A stretch of 64,000 nucleotides of DNA from Streptomyces sp. RPA4-2 (GCF_012273515.2 NZ_CP050975.2:7254001-7318000); one strand, 5' to 3'. Counted from the stretch's first letter, positions 8,498-17,046 are shown. Translations and numbers: made by a program. The notes: generated by a model from the letters alone, not told the origin.

Positions 8498-9619
8498 TCA
8501 CACGCGGTCCATGGCCAGGGCGATGTGGCGGGACATCATGTCCATCGCCTGGGCCTCCGCCATCGAGAAGGCGAGGCGGCCGCCGCCGCGGAACAGCGTC
8601 AGGACTCCGCTGGCGGGGCCGGCCCCGCGGACCAGGGGGACGCACAGCAGCGAGGTCACGTTCGCGCGTACGAGGACGGGGGCGCCCGAGGTGTCACGGC
8701 CGAAGGCGTCCGGGTCGGCGGCACGCACCTGGAGCGCCGCCGACCCGCCGCGCGCGGCCTCGACGACGAGAGGACACGCGGCGGGATCCTGCCCGGCCAC
8801 GGCACTCGCTCCCTCGGCGTCCTCGGCGGGAGCGAGCACCGTCGTACGCGACAGCCGCCCGGGACCCGTGTCGGCCACCACCCAGTCCGCGAACCTCCCG
8901 TGCAGCACGGCGGCCGCCCGTTCCAGTACCGCGGACGGAGCCCCGGCCGGTCCGCCGAGCAGCGCCGTGGTCATGGCGTCCACCAGGTCCATCAGCGCCG
9001 CGTGCCGGGTCGTCCCGGTGAGGTCCGGTACCGGGGCCGGTACCCGTTCGTCCGACGGCACCCGGGACCCCGCGGGCTGCAGCACGACGAGGACGGCGGT
9101 GCGCGGCTCGCCGTTGGGGCGCAGGGCGGTCAGCGTCATCCGTACCGGCACCGAGGGATGCTGCTGGAGGTGCACGGTGAGACTGCGGTCGCCCTCCCCG
9201 CGCGCCACCGCCGCAGCCTGCGAACGGAACGCGGCGCGGTCGCCGTGCGCGAGGAACCCGGTCAGCGGCCGCCCGGTCGCGTAGCCGGCCCGGACACCGG
9301 TGAAGTCGGCCGCCGCGAAGTTCAGCCTGCGGACCACCGTCTCGCGGTCCACCAGCGCGACGGGCACCGGAACCCGTTGGAAGAGGGCCTTGAGAAGCTG
9401 CTGCTCCTGGCGGTCGACCGGGGCCACCGCGGCCGGCCCGCCGGAGGACAGCCGCTCGTACCGGGGCCACAACCGGCCCGCCACGTGGTCGAGTTCGAAG
9501 ATCGCCGCGTCGAGCACCGTCGGCAGGGCGTCGGCCGGTACGGAACGCGCCGCCTTCAGTTCCGAGACGCGGCGCACGAAATCCGCGAGTTCTTCACCGA
9601 ATTCGTCCGTGTGCGCCAT
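8498..9619 (-). CDS. PAS-GAF sensory protein
   Basis: A 373-residue cytoplasmic protein. A PAS-like domain covers about residues 75-195 (LLKALFQRVPVPVALVDRETVVRRLNFAAADFTG). A GAF-like domain covers about 225-370 (ALMDLVDAMTTALLGG to LLCVPLVRGAGPASGVLTLFRGG). Many streptomycete relatives continue into a PP2C/RsbU phosphatase that acts on anti-anti-sigma factors. This one ends after GAF, so it can only be a sensor or binding partner. The start at 9619 was chosen because the upstream codons are non-conserved. It is convergent with the sigma factor and divergent from the ANTAR gene, with a 108-base shared promoter region. Confidence 0.75.
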   Translation of the reverse strand: MAHTDEFGEELADFVRRVSELKAARSVPADALPTVLDAAIFELDHVAGRLWPRYERLSSGGPAAVAPVDRQEQQLLKALFQRVPVPVALVDRETVVRRLNFAAADFTGVRAGYATGRPLTGFLAHGDRAAFRSQAAAVARGEGDRSLTVHLQQHPSVPVRMTLTALRPNGEPRTAVLVVLQPAGSRVPSDERVPAPVPDLTGTTRHAALMDLVDAMTTALLGGPAGAPSAVLERAAAVLHGRFADWVVADTGPGRLSRTTVLAPAEDAEGASAVAGQDPAACPLVVEAARGGSAALQVRAADPDAFGRDTSGAPVLVRANVTSLLCVPLVRGAGPASGVLTLFRGGGRLAFSMAEAQAMDMMSRHIALAMDRV

Positions 9620-9727
9620 GCGATGAACGTAACCCGAAGGACAGGTTCCGGGTGTGGGCGGGGTGTGTCCGGCCGAGTCGTTTTCCGTGCGGGGGAGCGG
9701 GAAAGCGCGGAGAGAGGAGGCGCGAAC

Positions 9728-10459
9728 ATGGCGGACACCGGTCAACTCGGCCAACTGGGAACGGAATCAGCGGAGTCGACACTTCCGGGCAGGCGGCTGT
9801 CGGAACTGGCCGACCGGGCGGTCCGGTGCACCACCGACTGCTGCGGCGCCAGTTGCGTGGTCTCCGAGGGCGCCCCCGACCGGTCCGCCGCCGTCACCCA
9901 CCCCGACCTCGCCGGACTCGTATCCGTCCAGCTGCGCTCCGGCGACGGCCCGATCCCCACCGCGCTGGAACGCGGCGAGCCCGTCGACTCGGCGGACCTG
10001 CTGCGCGAGGAGCGCTGGCCGGCGTACCGCGCCCTGGCCCTCGACTCGGGGGTGCGCTCCACCGTCACGATCCCCTTCCGGCGCTCCGGGCTGACCGTCA
10101 CCCTCAGCCTGTACAGCTTCCGGCCGGGCGCCCTGGAGGACGCCCCGCACGGCCCCGCCCGCGCACTCGGCGAGCTCGCCGTGACCTGTCTCGTCCGCGA
10201 CCGCTCCTACCGTGCCGCGCTGGCCGAGCTCGACCAGCTCGGTGCCGCGCTGCGCACCCGGCCGGTGGTCGACCAGGCGTGCGGCATCGTCATGCACGTA
10301 CTGGGCTGCGACGCGGACGCGGCCTTCGGGGTGCTGCGCCGCATCTCGCAGGGGAGCCAGCGCAAACTGGCCGACGTGGCCTCGGCCGTCGTGGACAGGC
10401 GTGGCCGCGGTCTGGAACGGGAGATGCGCTTCCTCTCGGACCGCTTCCTCCCGGACTGA
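9728..10459 (+). CDS. GAF-ANTAR antitermination regulator
   Basis: A 243-residue protein. Residues about 20-165 form a GAF-like sensor half (CCGASCVVSEGAPDRSAAVTHP, STVTIPFRRSG). The C-terminal segment LRTRPVVDQACGIVMHVLG continuing to RISQGSQRKLADVASAVVD is an ANTAR domain, a three-helix module that binds paired RNA hairpins and prevents transcription termination. Two Cys pairs near the N-terminus (CTTDCCGASC) could sense redox or bind metal, which is inference. An AGGAGG element sits just upstream of the ATG. It is divergent from the PAS-GAF gene. Confidence 0.85.
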   Translation: MADTGQLGQLGTESAESTLPGRRLSELADRAVRCTTDCCGASCVVSEGAPDRSAAVTHPDLAGLVSVQLRSGDGPIPTALERGEPVDSADLLREERWPAYRALALDSGVRSTVTIPFRRSGLTVTLSLYSFRPGALEDAPHGPARALGELAVTCLVRDRSYRAALAELDQLGAALRTRPVVDQACGIVMHVLGCDADAAFGVLRRISQGSQRKLADVASAVVDRRGRGLEREMRFLSDRFLPD

Positions 10460-10610
10460 CGGCGCCTCGCCGTTGTCACCCGCTCGGGTGCCGCCGTCCC
10501 GCGAATGGTGTCCGGCCGCGCGCGCCCCGGGGCCGGGCGGGCTGTGATGGGCTCGGGGAGCACGACGGCCGTGCCCCTTCAGACGGAGCCGTTCCGAAGG
10601 AGCCCAGCCG

Positions 10611-12281
10611 ATGCGCCGTACCGCCCGTGTGCTGTCCGCCACCGCCCTGGCCTGTACCGCGCTGGGCGCGGCCGCCTCGGCCGCGTCCGCGGATCCGGGC
10701 GCCCAGGTCGTGCCGCGCTCGGTGAGACCCGGGGAGCTCGTCACCGTCTTCGTCTCCTGTGACGCGACGGGCGGTGCGCCCCCCGAGTTCGTCGACGCCC
10801 GCTCCGCCCGCTCCGCCCGCTCCGCCGGCTTCGCGGGGTGGGAGGTCCGGTTGCGCCGGGTGAGCGACGGCGCGGACGAGAAGACCGTCACCTACCGCGG
10901 CACGGCCCGCGTTCCGTCCCGTGCTCCGGCGCGCGGGGGTTCCGGCGGCGGCATCGGCGCCGCGAGCCGTGCGGCGGGTCCCGGCGCCTCGCGCGGAGTC
11001 GGTGAGCGGGCTGTCGAGGGCGTGTGTCCCGGCGCGCCGGGTGGCCGTGCGAGACCGTGGAAGGCGTCGTACAGCGTGACCCGCGACGCCGTCCCCGATA
11101 CCGCGCACGGTACTTCTCGCGAGGTTCCGAGTGAGGCCGCCGGCGTTCCCGGGGACACCCCGCGCGAGACGCCGGCTGTTCCTCGGGAGGTCGCGAGCGC
11201 GGCCCCGGGCGTCCCCGCGGAAGCCGGCCCCGGTGTGGTCTCGGTTGTTCCTCGGGAGGCCCCGAGTGCGACCCCGGCCGCTCGTCGGGAAGGCGGCCCT
11301 GGTGTGGTCTCGGTTGTTCCTGGGGAAGCCGCCCCGGGCGTGGTCTCGGTTGTTCCTCGGGAGGTTCCGAGCGCGGCCCCGGGCGTCCCCGCGGAAGCCG
11401 GCCCCGGTGTGGTCTCGGTTGTTCCTCGGGAGGCCCCGAGTGCGACCCCGGCCGCTCGTCGGGAAGCCGCCCCGGGTGTGGTCCCGGTTGTCCCTCGCGA
11501 AGTCGGTCCGAGCGCGGTCCCCGTCGCTCCTAGGGAAGCTCCACGCGACGTCCCGGTCACCCCTGGGAGCACTGCCGGTGAGGGTGCCCCCAAGGGGGTT
11601 TCTCCGGGGACGGCCCGGGACAGCGTTCCGGTCGTCCCCGGGGCGGCGGGCGCGCCGGCCGCTCCTCGGCAGGCTCCGGGTGACGTCCCGGTCGTTCCCG
11701 GGAGCACCGCGGGTGAGGGCCTCCAGGACCCGCTCGCGGGTGTCGCTCCCGACAGCGCCCCGGTCGTTCCCGGGAACCCGGCCCGTGAGGGCGTCCAGGA
11801 CGTTCCTCCCGGAACGGCACGCGACAGCGCCCCGGTCGCCCCCGAGAACGCGGTCGGCGGGGATGCCCAGGACGTACCCCCGGGTACCGTTCCGGAAAGT
11901 GGTCAGGACGTACCTCCGGGTACCGCTCGGGAGGGCGGTCAGGACGTTCCCGCGGATCCCGCTCGTGAAGGCGGTCAGGACGTTCCTGGTGGCGCGGGTC
12001 GCGACACCGCCCCCGGCACCGCTCAGTCCGCGCCTCACGACAGCGCCCCGGACCATCAGAAAGGCGCAGGACGCGGCGACACCCCTCAGGGCACCGGTCA
12101 CGACGGCGCGGACGGCACGGCGGACCGACCCGCGGGCGCCCAGCACGGGGTGGAGGCAGGTGAGGGCGGTGCCTTCACCGAGTCCGTCCCGGCCCTGATC
12201 GCCGGAGCCCTTCTCATCGCGGGCGCCCTGGGCGCCGCCGCCCACCGTCTGTGCCGCGAGCGACTGTCCGCCGGCCGCTGA
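10611..12281 (+). CDS. Secreted, membrane-anchored protein with long Pro/Gly repeat linker
   Basis: A 556-residue surface protein. Residues 1-28 are a signal peptide ending ASAASA. Residues about 29-145 form a small beta-rich conserved domain (VVPRSVRPGELVTVFVSCDATGG). Residues about 160-510 are a low-complexity linker of units such as VVSVVPREAPSATPAARRE and GQDVPPGTAREG. A C-terminal hydrophobic helix (SVPALIAGALLIAGALGAA) with a basic tail anchors it. Related streptomycete proteins, as I recall them, keep both ends but have a much shorter linker, so this copy looks expanded. A 97-base exact repeat recurs at a 174-base offset. AAGGAG precedes the ATG. Function unknown, perhaps cell-wall associated. 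Confidence 0.75.
   Translation: MRRTARVLSATALACTALGAAASAASADPGAQVVPRSVRPGELVTVFVSCDATGGAPPEFVDARSARSARSAGFAGWEVRLRRVSDGADEKTVTYRGTARVPSRAPARGGSGGGIGAASRAAGPGASRGVGERAVEGVCPGAPGGRARPWKASYSVTRDAVPDTAHGTSREVPSEAAGVPGDTPRETPAVPREVASAAPGVPAEAGPGVVSVVPREAPSATPAARREGGPGVVSVVPGEAAPGVVSVVPREVPSAAPGVPAEAGPGVVSVVPREAPSATPAARREAAPGVVPVVPREVGPSAVPVAPREAPRDVPVTPGSTAGEGAPKGVSPGTARDSVPVVPGAAGAPAAPRQAPGDVPVVPGSTAGEGLQDPLAGVAPDSAPVVPGNPAREGVQDVPPGTARDSAPVAPENAVGGDAQDVPPGTVPESGQDVPPGTAREGGQDVPADPAREGGQDVPGGAGRDTAPGTAQSAPHDSAPDHQKGAGRGDTPQGTGHDGADGTADRPAGAQHGVEAGEGGAFTESVPALIAGALLIAGALGAAAHRLCRERLSAGR
11195..11465 (+). repeat. Long in-frame direct repeat in the surface-protein linker
   Basis: Bases 11195-11291 recur exactly at 11369-11465, an offset of 174 bases or 58 codons. 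A shorter related unit (GTGGTCTCGGTTGTTCCT) occurs between and around the copies. Spacing is always a multiple of three, so the repeats keep the frame and probably change copy number by recombination. Confidence 0.85.
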
Positions 12282-12433
12282 CGATGTGACGGGCGCGACC
12301 CGGCGGCCGCCCATGGCGGCACCGGAGCGTGGGTACGGAGTCACCGAAGCGGATCACGCACGGCGACGCGGCGGAGCGTACGGCAGGGGCGGCGGAGACA
12401 GGGCACGGCATCACGGACTGCGCGGAGGCACGG

Positions 12434-13681
12434 ATGCGGCGGACGGTTCCGGAAGGGCACGGTCCGGTCCGCTACGGCCCGCCGCTCCCCGATCAGGGCC
12501 TGCCGGTGCTGCCGGAACTGCGCGCCGTCCTCGCCGCCGCCGCGGACCACACCGAGGCGGAGCCCCCGGGAGGCGGCCCCGACCTCCTCGACGCCGCCCG
12601 CGGCTACTGGAACCGGCGTGGTCTGGCCGCCGAACGCGATCGGGTGGCCGCCGCCCCCGGCGCCCCCGCGCTGCTCCTCGCACTGACCGGCGCGCTCGGT
12701 GGTGACGTCCTGGTGCCGAGGCCGTGCGCCGCCTGGTGGGCGCCGCAGGTGCGGTTGCTGGGCCGGTCCGTGTTCCATGTGGCGACGCCCGCGGAGTGCG
12801 GCGGCCTGCCGGACCCGTACGCGCTCCTGGAGACGGTCCGCAGGGTCCGTGCCGAGGGCGGCGATCCACGGTTGCTCGTCCTCTCCGTCGCCGACGACCC
12901 CACGGCCACCGTCGCGCCCCCCGAAGTGGTCCACGAGACCGTCGAGGCCGCCGTGGCCGAGGGGTTGCACGTGGTCAGCGACGAGACCTGGCGCGACACC
13001 CTGCACCGGCCGCACGACACCATGCTGCTCAGCCCCGCCGAGATGCTCCCCGAAGAGGTCACCGTCATCGCGGACCTCTCCGGGGCCTTCCTGCCGCAGG
13101 GCTGGCCCGCCGCCGTGGCCCGCTTCCCGGTCACCGACGCGGGTGTCCTGCTGCGCGCCCGCGTCCTCGACGTACTCACCGTGCTCGGGGCCCGCGTCGC
13201 GCGACCGGTCGCCGTCGCGGCCTCGTACGCGCTCGGCGAGCCGGACGCGGTCACCGAAAGGCTCACGGCGGCCGTACGCCTGCACGCGCGCGTGGCCGAC
13301 GCCGTGCACCGCGCGGTGACCGGCGCGGGTGCCCTCGCGCGGCCACCCCGGGCCGGCCGGCATCTGTACGTGGATCTCGGCCCGTTGCGCACCGCGCTCA
13401 CCGCGCACGGCGTCGGCGACGCGCAGGAACTGGAGGACTTCCTCACCGCCCGGCTCGGCATGCCCGCGCCGGGCGGCCACCGCTTCGGGGACGACCTCGG
13501 AGCGCTGCGGGTGCGGCTCGGGACGGGACCGCTGTTCGGCGCGAGCGACGAGGAGCGGGCGGAATGCCTCAGTTCACCCTCGCCGTTGGAACTGCCACAC
13601 GTGCAACGTGCGTTGACCCTCTTGGGGTCGACCTTCGACGATCTCCGCGACGACGCTCAGCGATGGGAGCCTCTTCGATGA
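12434..13681 (+). CDS. Aminotransferase class I-fold protein lacking lysine
   Basis: A 415-residue protein with the fold pattern of PLP-dependent class I/II aminotransferases. It has the N-terminal YGPPLPDQGLPVLPEL arm, the region corresponding to Asp-x-x-Tyr (VVSDETWRDTL) and the segment where the Schiff-base lysine should be. In active enzymes that segment reads SxSK; here it is DLSGAFLPQGWPAAVARF, with Gly in place of Lys. The whole protein from this start contains no lysine at all, so it cannot form an internal aldimine. The ATG at 12434 follows GGAGG at ideal spacing; a GTG at 12329 would extend it by 35 residues. Its stop overlaps the next gene's start (ATGA). Confidence 0.8.
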   Translation: MRRTVPEGHGPVRYGPPLPDQGLPVLPELRAVLAAAADHTEAEPPGGGPDLLDAARGYWNRRGLAAERDRVAAAPGAPALLLALTGALGGDVLVPRPCAAWWAPQVRLLGRSVFHVATPAECGGLPDPYALLETVRRVRAEGGDPRLLVLSVADDPTATVAPPEVVHETVEAAVAEGLHVVSDETWRDTLHRPHDTMLLSPAEMLPEEVTVIADLSGAFLPQGWPAAVARFPVTDAGVLLRARVLDVLTVLGARVARPVAVAASYALGEPDAVTERLTAAVRLHARVADAVHRAVTGAGALARPPRAGRHLYVDLGPLRTALTAHGVGDAQELEDFLTARLGMPAPGGHRFGDDLGALRVRLGTGPLFGASDEERAECLSSPSPLELPHVQRALTLLGSTFDDLRDDAQRWEPLR

Positions 13682-14778
13682 CGCAGCAGTCCCAGTCGAC
13701 CACGAGCACCGACACCAGCGCACCGGACACCGAGGAGCCGACGCCCTCCCCGGCTCCGGCGGCGCGTTCCTCGCCCGCCACCCCACCCGTCGTACCGCTC
13801 CTTCCCGCCGTTCCGCTCGCCGAGCCCCGACCGCTCGGCGAGCGGCGTGTCTGGCCGAGATCGTTCGTCGACCGGCTGACCGCGCCGCTGCCGGGGCTGC
13901 GGGCCTTCGCCCGGTTCGCCCGCGAGGGCGCGCTGCGGCCCCGGCCCGAGGGACTCGCCGACATCCCCTCACTGCCGTTCGAACCCGGACCGCTGCCCCG
14001 GGTGGGCGCGCGCGCCGTCGCCGTCTCCTGGGCGGGGCACGCGAGTTGGGTGGTCCACATAGGCGGGCTCACCGTCCTCACCGACCCCGTCTGGTCCCGC
14101 CGGATCCTCGGCACCCCGGCCCGGATCACCCCCGTCGGTGTGCCCTGGAGCGCGCTGCCGCACATCGACGCGGTCGTCATCAGCCACAACCACTACGACC
14201 ATCTGGACGCTCCGACCCTGAGCCGTCTCCCGCGCCACACACCGCTGTTCGTGCCGGCCGGGCTCGGGCGCTGGTTCCGGCGCCGCCGGTTCACCCGTGT
14301 CACCGAGCTGGACTGGTGGGAGGGGGCCGAACTCGACGGTGTGCGCTTCGACTTCGTGCCCGCCCACCACTGGTCCAAGCGCGGTCCCACCGACACCTGC
14401 CGGACCCTGTGGGGTGGTTGGGTCCTGACGGAGCCCGGGGGACAACGGGTGTACTTCGCGGGGGACACGGGGTACGGCCACTGGTTCGAGCGCATCGGCC
14501 GGCGGTATCCGGGCATCGACCTCGCCCTGCTGCCCATCGGTGCGTACGACCCCCGGTGGTGGCTCAGTGATGTGCACTGCGACCCGGAGGAGGCCGTCCG
14601 GGCCGCCGTCGATCTCGGCGCCCGCCGGATGGCGCCCATGCACTGGGGGACGTTCGTACTCTCGGCGGAGCCGGTGCTGGAGCCCTTGACCAGGGTGCGG
14701 GCGGCCTGGGAGCGGGCCGGACTCGAGCGGGCGGACCTGTGGGATCTACCGGTGGGGAGTTCCCGGGTACTGGGGTGA
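13678..14778 (+). CDS. Metallo-beta-lactamase-fold hydrolase (NAPE-PLD-like)
   Basis: A 366-residue hydrolase with a Pro/Ser/Thr-rich N-terminal 65 residues followed by an MBL domain of the NAPE-phospholipase-D/UlaG type. Zinc ligands are visible: SHNHYDHLD (about residue 170), AHHWSKRGPTD, FAGDTGYG and the late PMHWGTF. Known relatives hydrolyse phosphodiester or lactone bonds, including N-acylethanolamine phospholipids; the substrate here is unknown. The four-base ATGA overlap with the lysine-free aminotransferase-like gene implies coupled translation and a shared task. Confidence 0.85.
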   Translation: MTQQSQSTTSTDTSAPDTEEPTPSPAPAARSSPATPPVVPLLPAVPLAEPRPLGERRVWPRSFVDRLTAPLPGLRAFARFAREGALRPRPEGLADIPSLPFEPGPLPRVGARAVAVSWAGHASWVVHIGGLTVLTDPVWSRRILGTPARITPVGVPWSALPHIDAVVISHNHYDHLDAPTLSRLPRHTPLFVPAGLGRWFRRRRFTRVTELDWWEGAELDGVRFDFVPAHHWSKRGPTDTCRTLWGGWVLTEPGGQRVYFAGDTGYGHWFERIGRRYPGIDLALLPIGAYDPRWWLSDVHCDPEEAVRAAVDLGARRMAPMHWGTFVLSAEPVLEPLTRVRAAWERAGLERADLWDLPVGSSRVLG

Positions 14779-14840
14779 GGGCACACCGGTGAGAGTGGTG
14801 GGGTGAGGGCGGGGGTGATGGTGCCCGCGCGAGGGCGAGA

Positions 14841-14876
14841 GGCCGGGGGCGGGGACAGGGCCGGGGGCGGGGACGG
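14841..14876. repeat. G-rich 18-bp direct repeat between convergent genes
   Basis: Two 18-base copies of GGCCGGGGGCGGGGAC plus two bases lie side by side between the MBL gene and the DedA gene. The plus strand carries at least four G-runs and could form a quadruplex. A GGGCAC/GTGCCC pair (14779-14784, 14821-14826) lies just before it. Confidence 0.55.
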
Positions 14877-14891
14877 GGAGGGTACGGGTCG

Positions 14892-15635
14892 TCAGCGGTT
14901 GCCCGGGTCGCCCGCGGGGTTCTCCGTCCCCCTGCCGGGACGTTCGCGCGGCTCGGTCCCGCGCACACGGCGCCACAGGCCGGGCGCCAGGCCGAGAGCC
15001 ACCGTCAGGACGACCGCCGCCACCACTCCCTCCCAGGGTTCGTCGAAGAGGGATCCGCCCAGAATGCCGATGACCTGGTAGGTGGCCGCCCAGGCCAGAC
15101 ACGCGGGTATGTCGCCGCGAGCGAAGGCGCGCAGCGGCATCTTCGCCAGCAGGCAGGCCAACATGACCGGTATGCGGCCCGCCGGGACCAGCCGGGAGAG
15201 CACCAGCACGGTGGCGCCGTGGTCGCTCAGTTTCTCCTGGGCCTGGGCGAGACGGTCCTCGGGGGCGCGGACCCGGATCGCCTCCAGCCAGCGCGAGCCG
15301 TTCCTGGATCCCATCCCCCGCCGGCCGAGCCAGTACAGCGCCACGTCACCGAGGAACGCGGCGAGGGAAGCCACCGCGAACACCAGCAGCAGCGCGAACG
15401 GCGTCGTCTGGTGGAAGGCCACCACGGCCGCCGAACTCACCAGAGCGCCCGTCGGCACCACCGGCACCAGCGCGCCGATCAGCACCAGCAGGAACAGCGA
15501 CGGATAACCGATCGCCTGCTGCGTGGTCTCCGGTGTGACGGCCGCGCCCGTGGCGGCCAGGAACACCGTCGCGGCGCTGCTCCTCGCCGACAGGAACAGC
15601 GCCGGGGTGGTGCCCGCGGCGGACAGGGATATCAC
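14892..15635 (-). CDS. DedA/VTT-domain membrane protein
   Basis: A 247-residue polytopic membrane protein of the DedA (SNARE-associated/VTT) family, which includes undecaprenyl-phosphate and phospholipid flippases. Hydrophobic helices occur at about 40-75, 80-105, 155-185 and 195-225. The family arginine motif is seen in VLSRLVPAGRIPVMLACLLAKM, and the acidic residue in a membrane segment in SLAAFLGDVALYWLGRRG. The first 35 residues are an unusual Ala/Thr-rich extension. The start overlaps the stop of the upstream MBL gene by four bases, so the pair is one operon. Confidence 0.88.
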   Translation of the reverse strand: MISLSAAGTTPALFLSARSSAATVFLAATGAAVTPETTQQAIGYPSLFLLVLIGALVPVVPTGALVSSAAVVAFHQTTPFALLLVFAVASLAAFLGDVALYWLGRRGMGSRNGSRWLEAIRVRAPEDRLAQAQEKLSDHGATVLVLSRLVPAGRIPVMLACLLAKMPLRAFARGDIPACLAWAATYQVIGILGGSLFDEPWEGVVAAVVLTVALGLAPGLWRRVRGTEPRERPGRGTENPAGDPGNR

Positions 15636-16405
15636 CGCGCGACCGCCGGCCGCACGCTCTGGCCGTGGTCGAGCCGGTGCACCGCCACCTCGGGCGCGGA
15701 CTCGGCGGCCAGGCGCACGAACTCATCACCCGGCGCATGGAATTCATGGGGGCGCACACCGTCCATGCCGATCGGCCAGTATGTGCCGTAGTGCACCGGC
15801 ACAGCGCTGCGCGGCATCAGACGGGCCAGCGCCTGCGCCGCCCGCCCCGCGTCCAGATGCCCCTCCCCGAGGAAGGGCCCCCAGCCGCCGACCGGCAACA
15901 GCGCCACGTCGACCGGTCCGACCTCCTCGGCCATCGAGTCGAACAGCCCGGTGTCCCCGGCGAAATACGTCCGCGCATCGCCCTCGACCACGAACCCCAG
16001 CGCGGGCGAGCGGTGCGGTCCGACCGGCAGCCGTCGTCCGTCGTGCCGCGCCGACACGACACGTACCACCAGGTCACCGACCTCGATCCGGTCCCCGGGC
16101 GCCACTTCGGTGAGCCGCAGATGGTCCAGCCTGCGCAGTGCGGGCACCGCGCGCCCCGCCCCCTCGGGGACCAGCACCAGCGTGCCCGGCGCGAGCCGCT
16201 GCAGCGAGGGCACGTGCAGATGGTCGGCGTGCAGATGCGAGACCAGCGCCACCTCGGCGGCCGCCGCCTCGGGTGGGGGCGGCGCCCCGCGCCTGCGCCG
16301 CAGGTGCGCGAGCCGGCGCGCGAAGAGCGGATCCGTGAGGACGCGTGTACCGGAGTCCTCCAGCGTGCAGGTGGCGTGCCCCCACCAGGTGATCTCCACC
16401 GGCAC
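15632..16405 (-). CDS. MBL-fold metal-dependent hydrolase (UlaG-like)
   Basis: A 257-residue single-domain hydrolase. It begins MPVEITWWGHATCTLEDSGTRVLTDP, the typical UlaG-type start. Metal ligands are seen in SHLHADHLHVPSL (about residues 56-68), SARHDGRR, FAGDTGLFDSM and PVHYGTYWP. The family hydrolyses lactones, phosphodiesters or related bonds. It is translationally coupled by ATGA to the DedA gene, so it may act on a lipid or lipid-linked substrate at the membrane (inference). It is a second MBL of this kind within 2 kb, on the opposite strand. Confidence 0.85.
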   Translation of the reverse strand: MPVEITWWGHATCTLEDSGTRVLTDPLFARRLAHLRRRRGAPPPPEAAAAEVALVSHLHADHLHVPSLQRLAPGTLVLVPEGAGRAVPALRRLDHLRLTEVAPGDRIEVGDLVVRVVSARHDGRRLPVGPHRSPALGFVVEGDARTYFAGDTGLFDSMAEEVGPVDVALLPVGGWGPFLGEGHLDAGRAAQALARLMPRSAVPVHYGTYWPIGMDGVRPHEFHAPGDEFVRLAAESAPEVAVHRLDHGQSVRPAVAR

Positions 16406-16489
16406 CTCTTTGCCTCCTTCGTGCGACTCCCCCCGAGCCTACGGGCAGGAGTAGGGTCGGCGGCGAAACCCGGAGGTGAGGGGGACGCC

Positions 16490-16924
16490 ATGGGAAACGC
16501 GCGCAGTGCCTCCGCCGTGCCGGCCACGGTGCGCGTCACGGCCATCGCGAGCCTGACGCCCCTGGAGGAGCTCGAGGCGGACCCCTTCCTCGTCGACTCC
16601 CGCAGCCAGCACGCGATGTGCGCCCGCTGGGCCGCCGAGCGCGGCTACGTCGTCACCCGGGAGCTTCTCGTCCGGGGGCTGCGGCCCGACCACCGCACTC
16701 TGTGGACCGACGTCGAGGCGGGCCTCGTCGACCTGTTCGTCGCGCCGAGCCACCGTGTCCTGGAGCGCGCCCTCGCCTCCGTCGACGAGTTCACCGCCGA
16801 GTGCGCCCGCCGGGGCGTCCGGATCGAGACGGTGGGCAGCGCGGAGCCCGCGTACGACGCCCAGATGAAGGCCCGGGTCCACCGCCGTCTGTCGATGCCG
16901 ACCGCGGGGTACGACGGCCGCTGA
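16490..16924 (+). CDS. Small protein resembling a serine-recombinase N-terminal domain
   Basis: A 144-residue protein whose order of segments matches the resolvase catalytic domain: a first strand (VRVTAIASLTP), a helix over SQHAMCARWAAERGYVVTREL, then RTLWTDVEAGLVDLFVAPSHRVLERALASVDEFTAECARRGVRIETV. The last segment closely parallels the recombinase pattern of a strand giving a residue string around HRLxR and ending RRGVRIE. The catalytic Arg-x-Ser of active enzymes would fall in RVTAIAS and is not preserved in normal spacing, and no DNA-binding C-terminal domain follows. It is probably a non-recombining domesticated relative. The start at 16490 follows a purine-rich GAGGGGGA. Confidence 0.6.
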   Translation: MGNARSASAVPATVRVTAIASLTPLEELEADPFLVDSRSQHAMCARWAAERGYVVTRELLVRGLRPDHRTLWTDVEAGLVDLFVAPSHRVLERALASVDEFTAECARRGVRIETVGSAEPAYDAQMKARVHRRLSMPTAGYDGR

Positions 16925-17046
16925 CCGGCGACCGCGACCGCACCGCGATCGTGGAGACGGGCACATCCGGCCGTCTCGGCCCGTTGTGACAGGGTGGGCG
17001 CAGGCCTCGCGGACCGGGCGGGCCCGGGACGTGAGGTGGACAGGAC

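Noticed and set aside
10476..12344. A 622-codon minus-strand frame over the repeat gene, with NRDHTRGGFP-type repeats
   Set aside because: The repeats are a by-product of the plus-strand linker repeats. The plus frame has a signal peptide, anchor and ribosome site; the minus frame has none.
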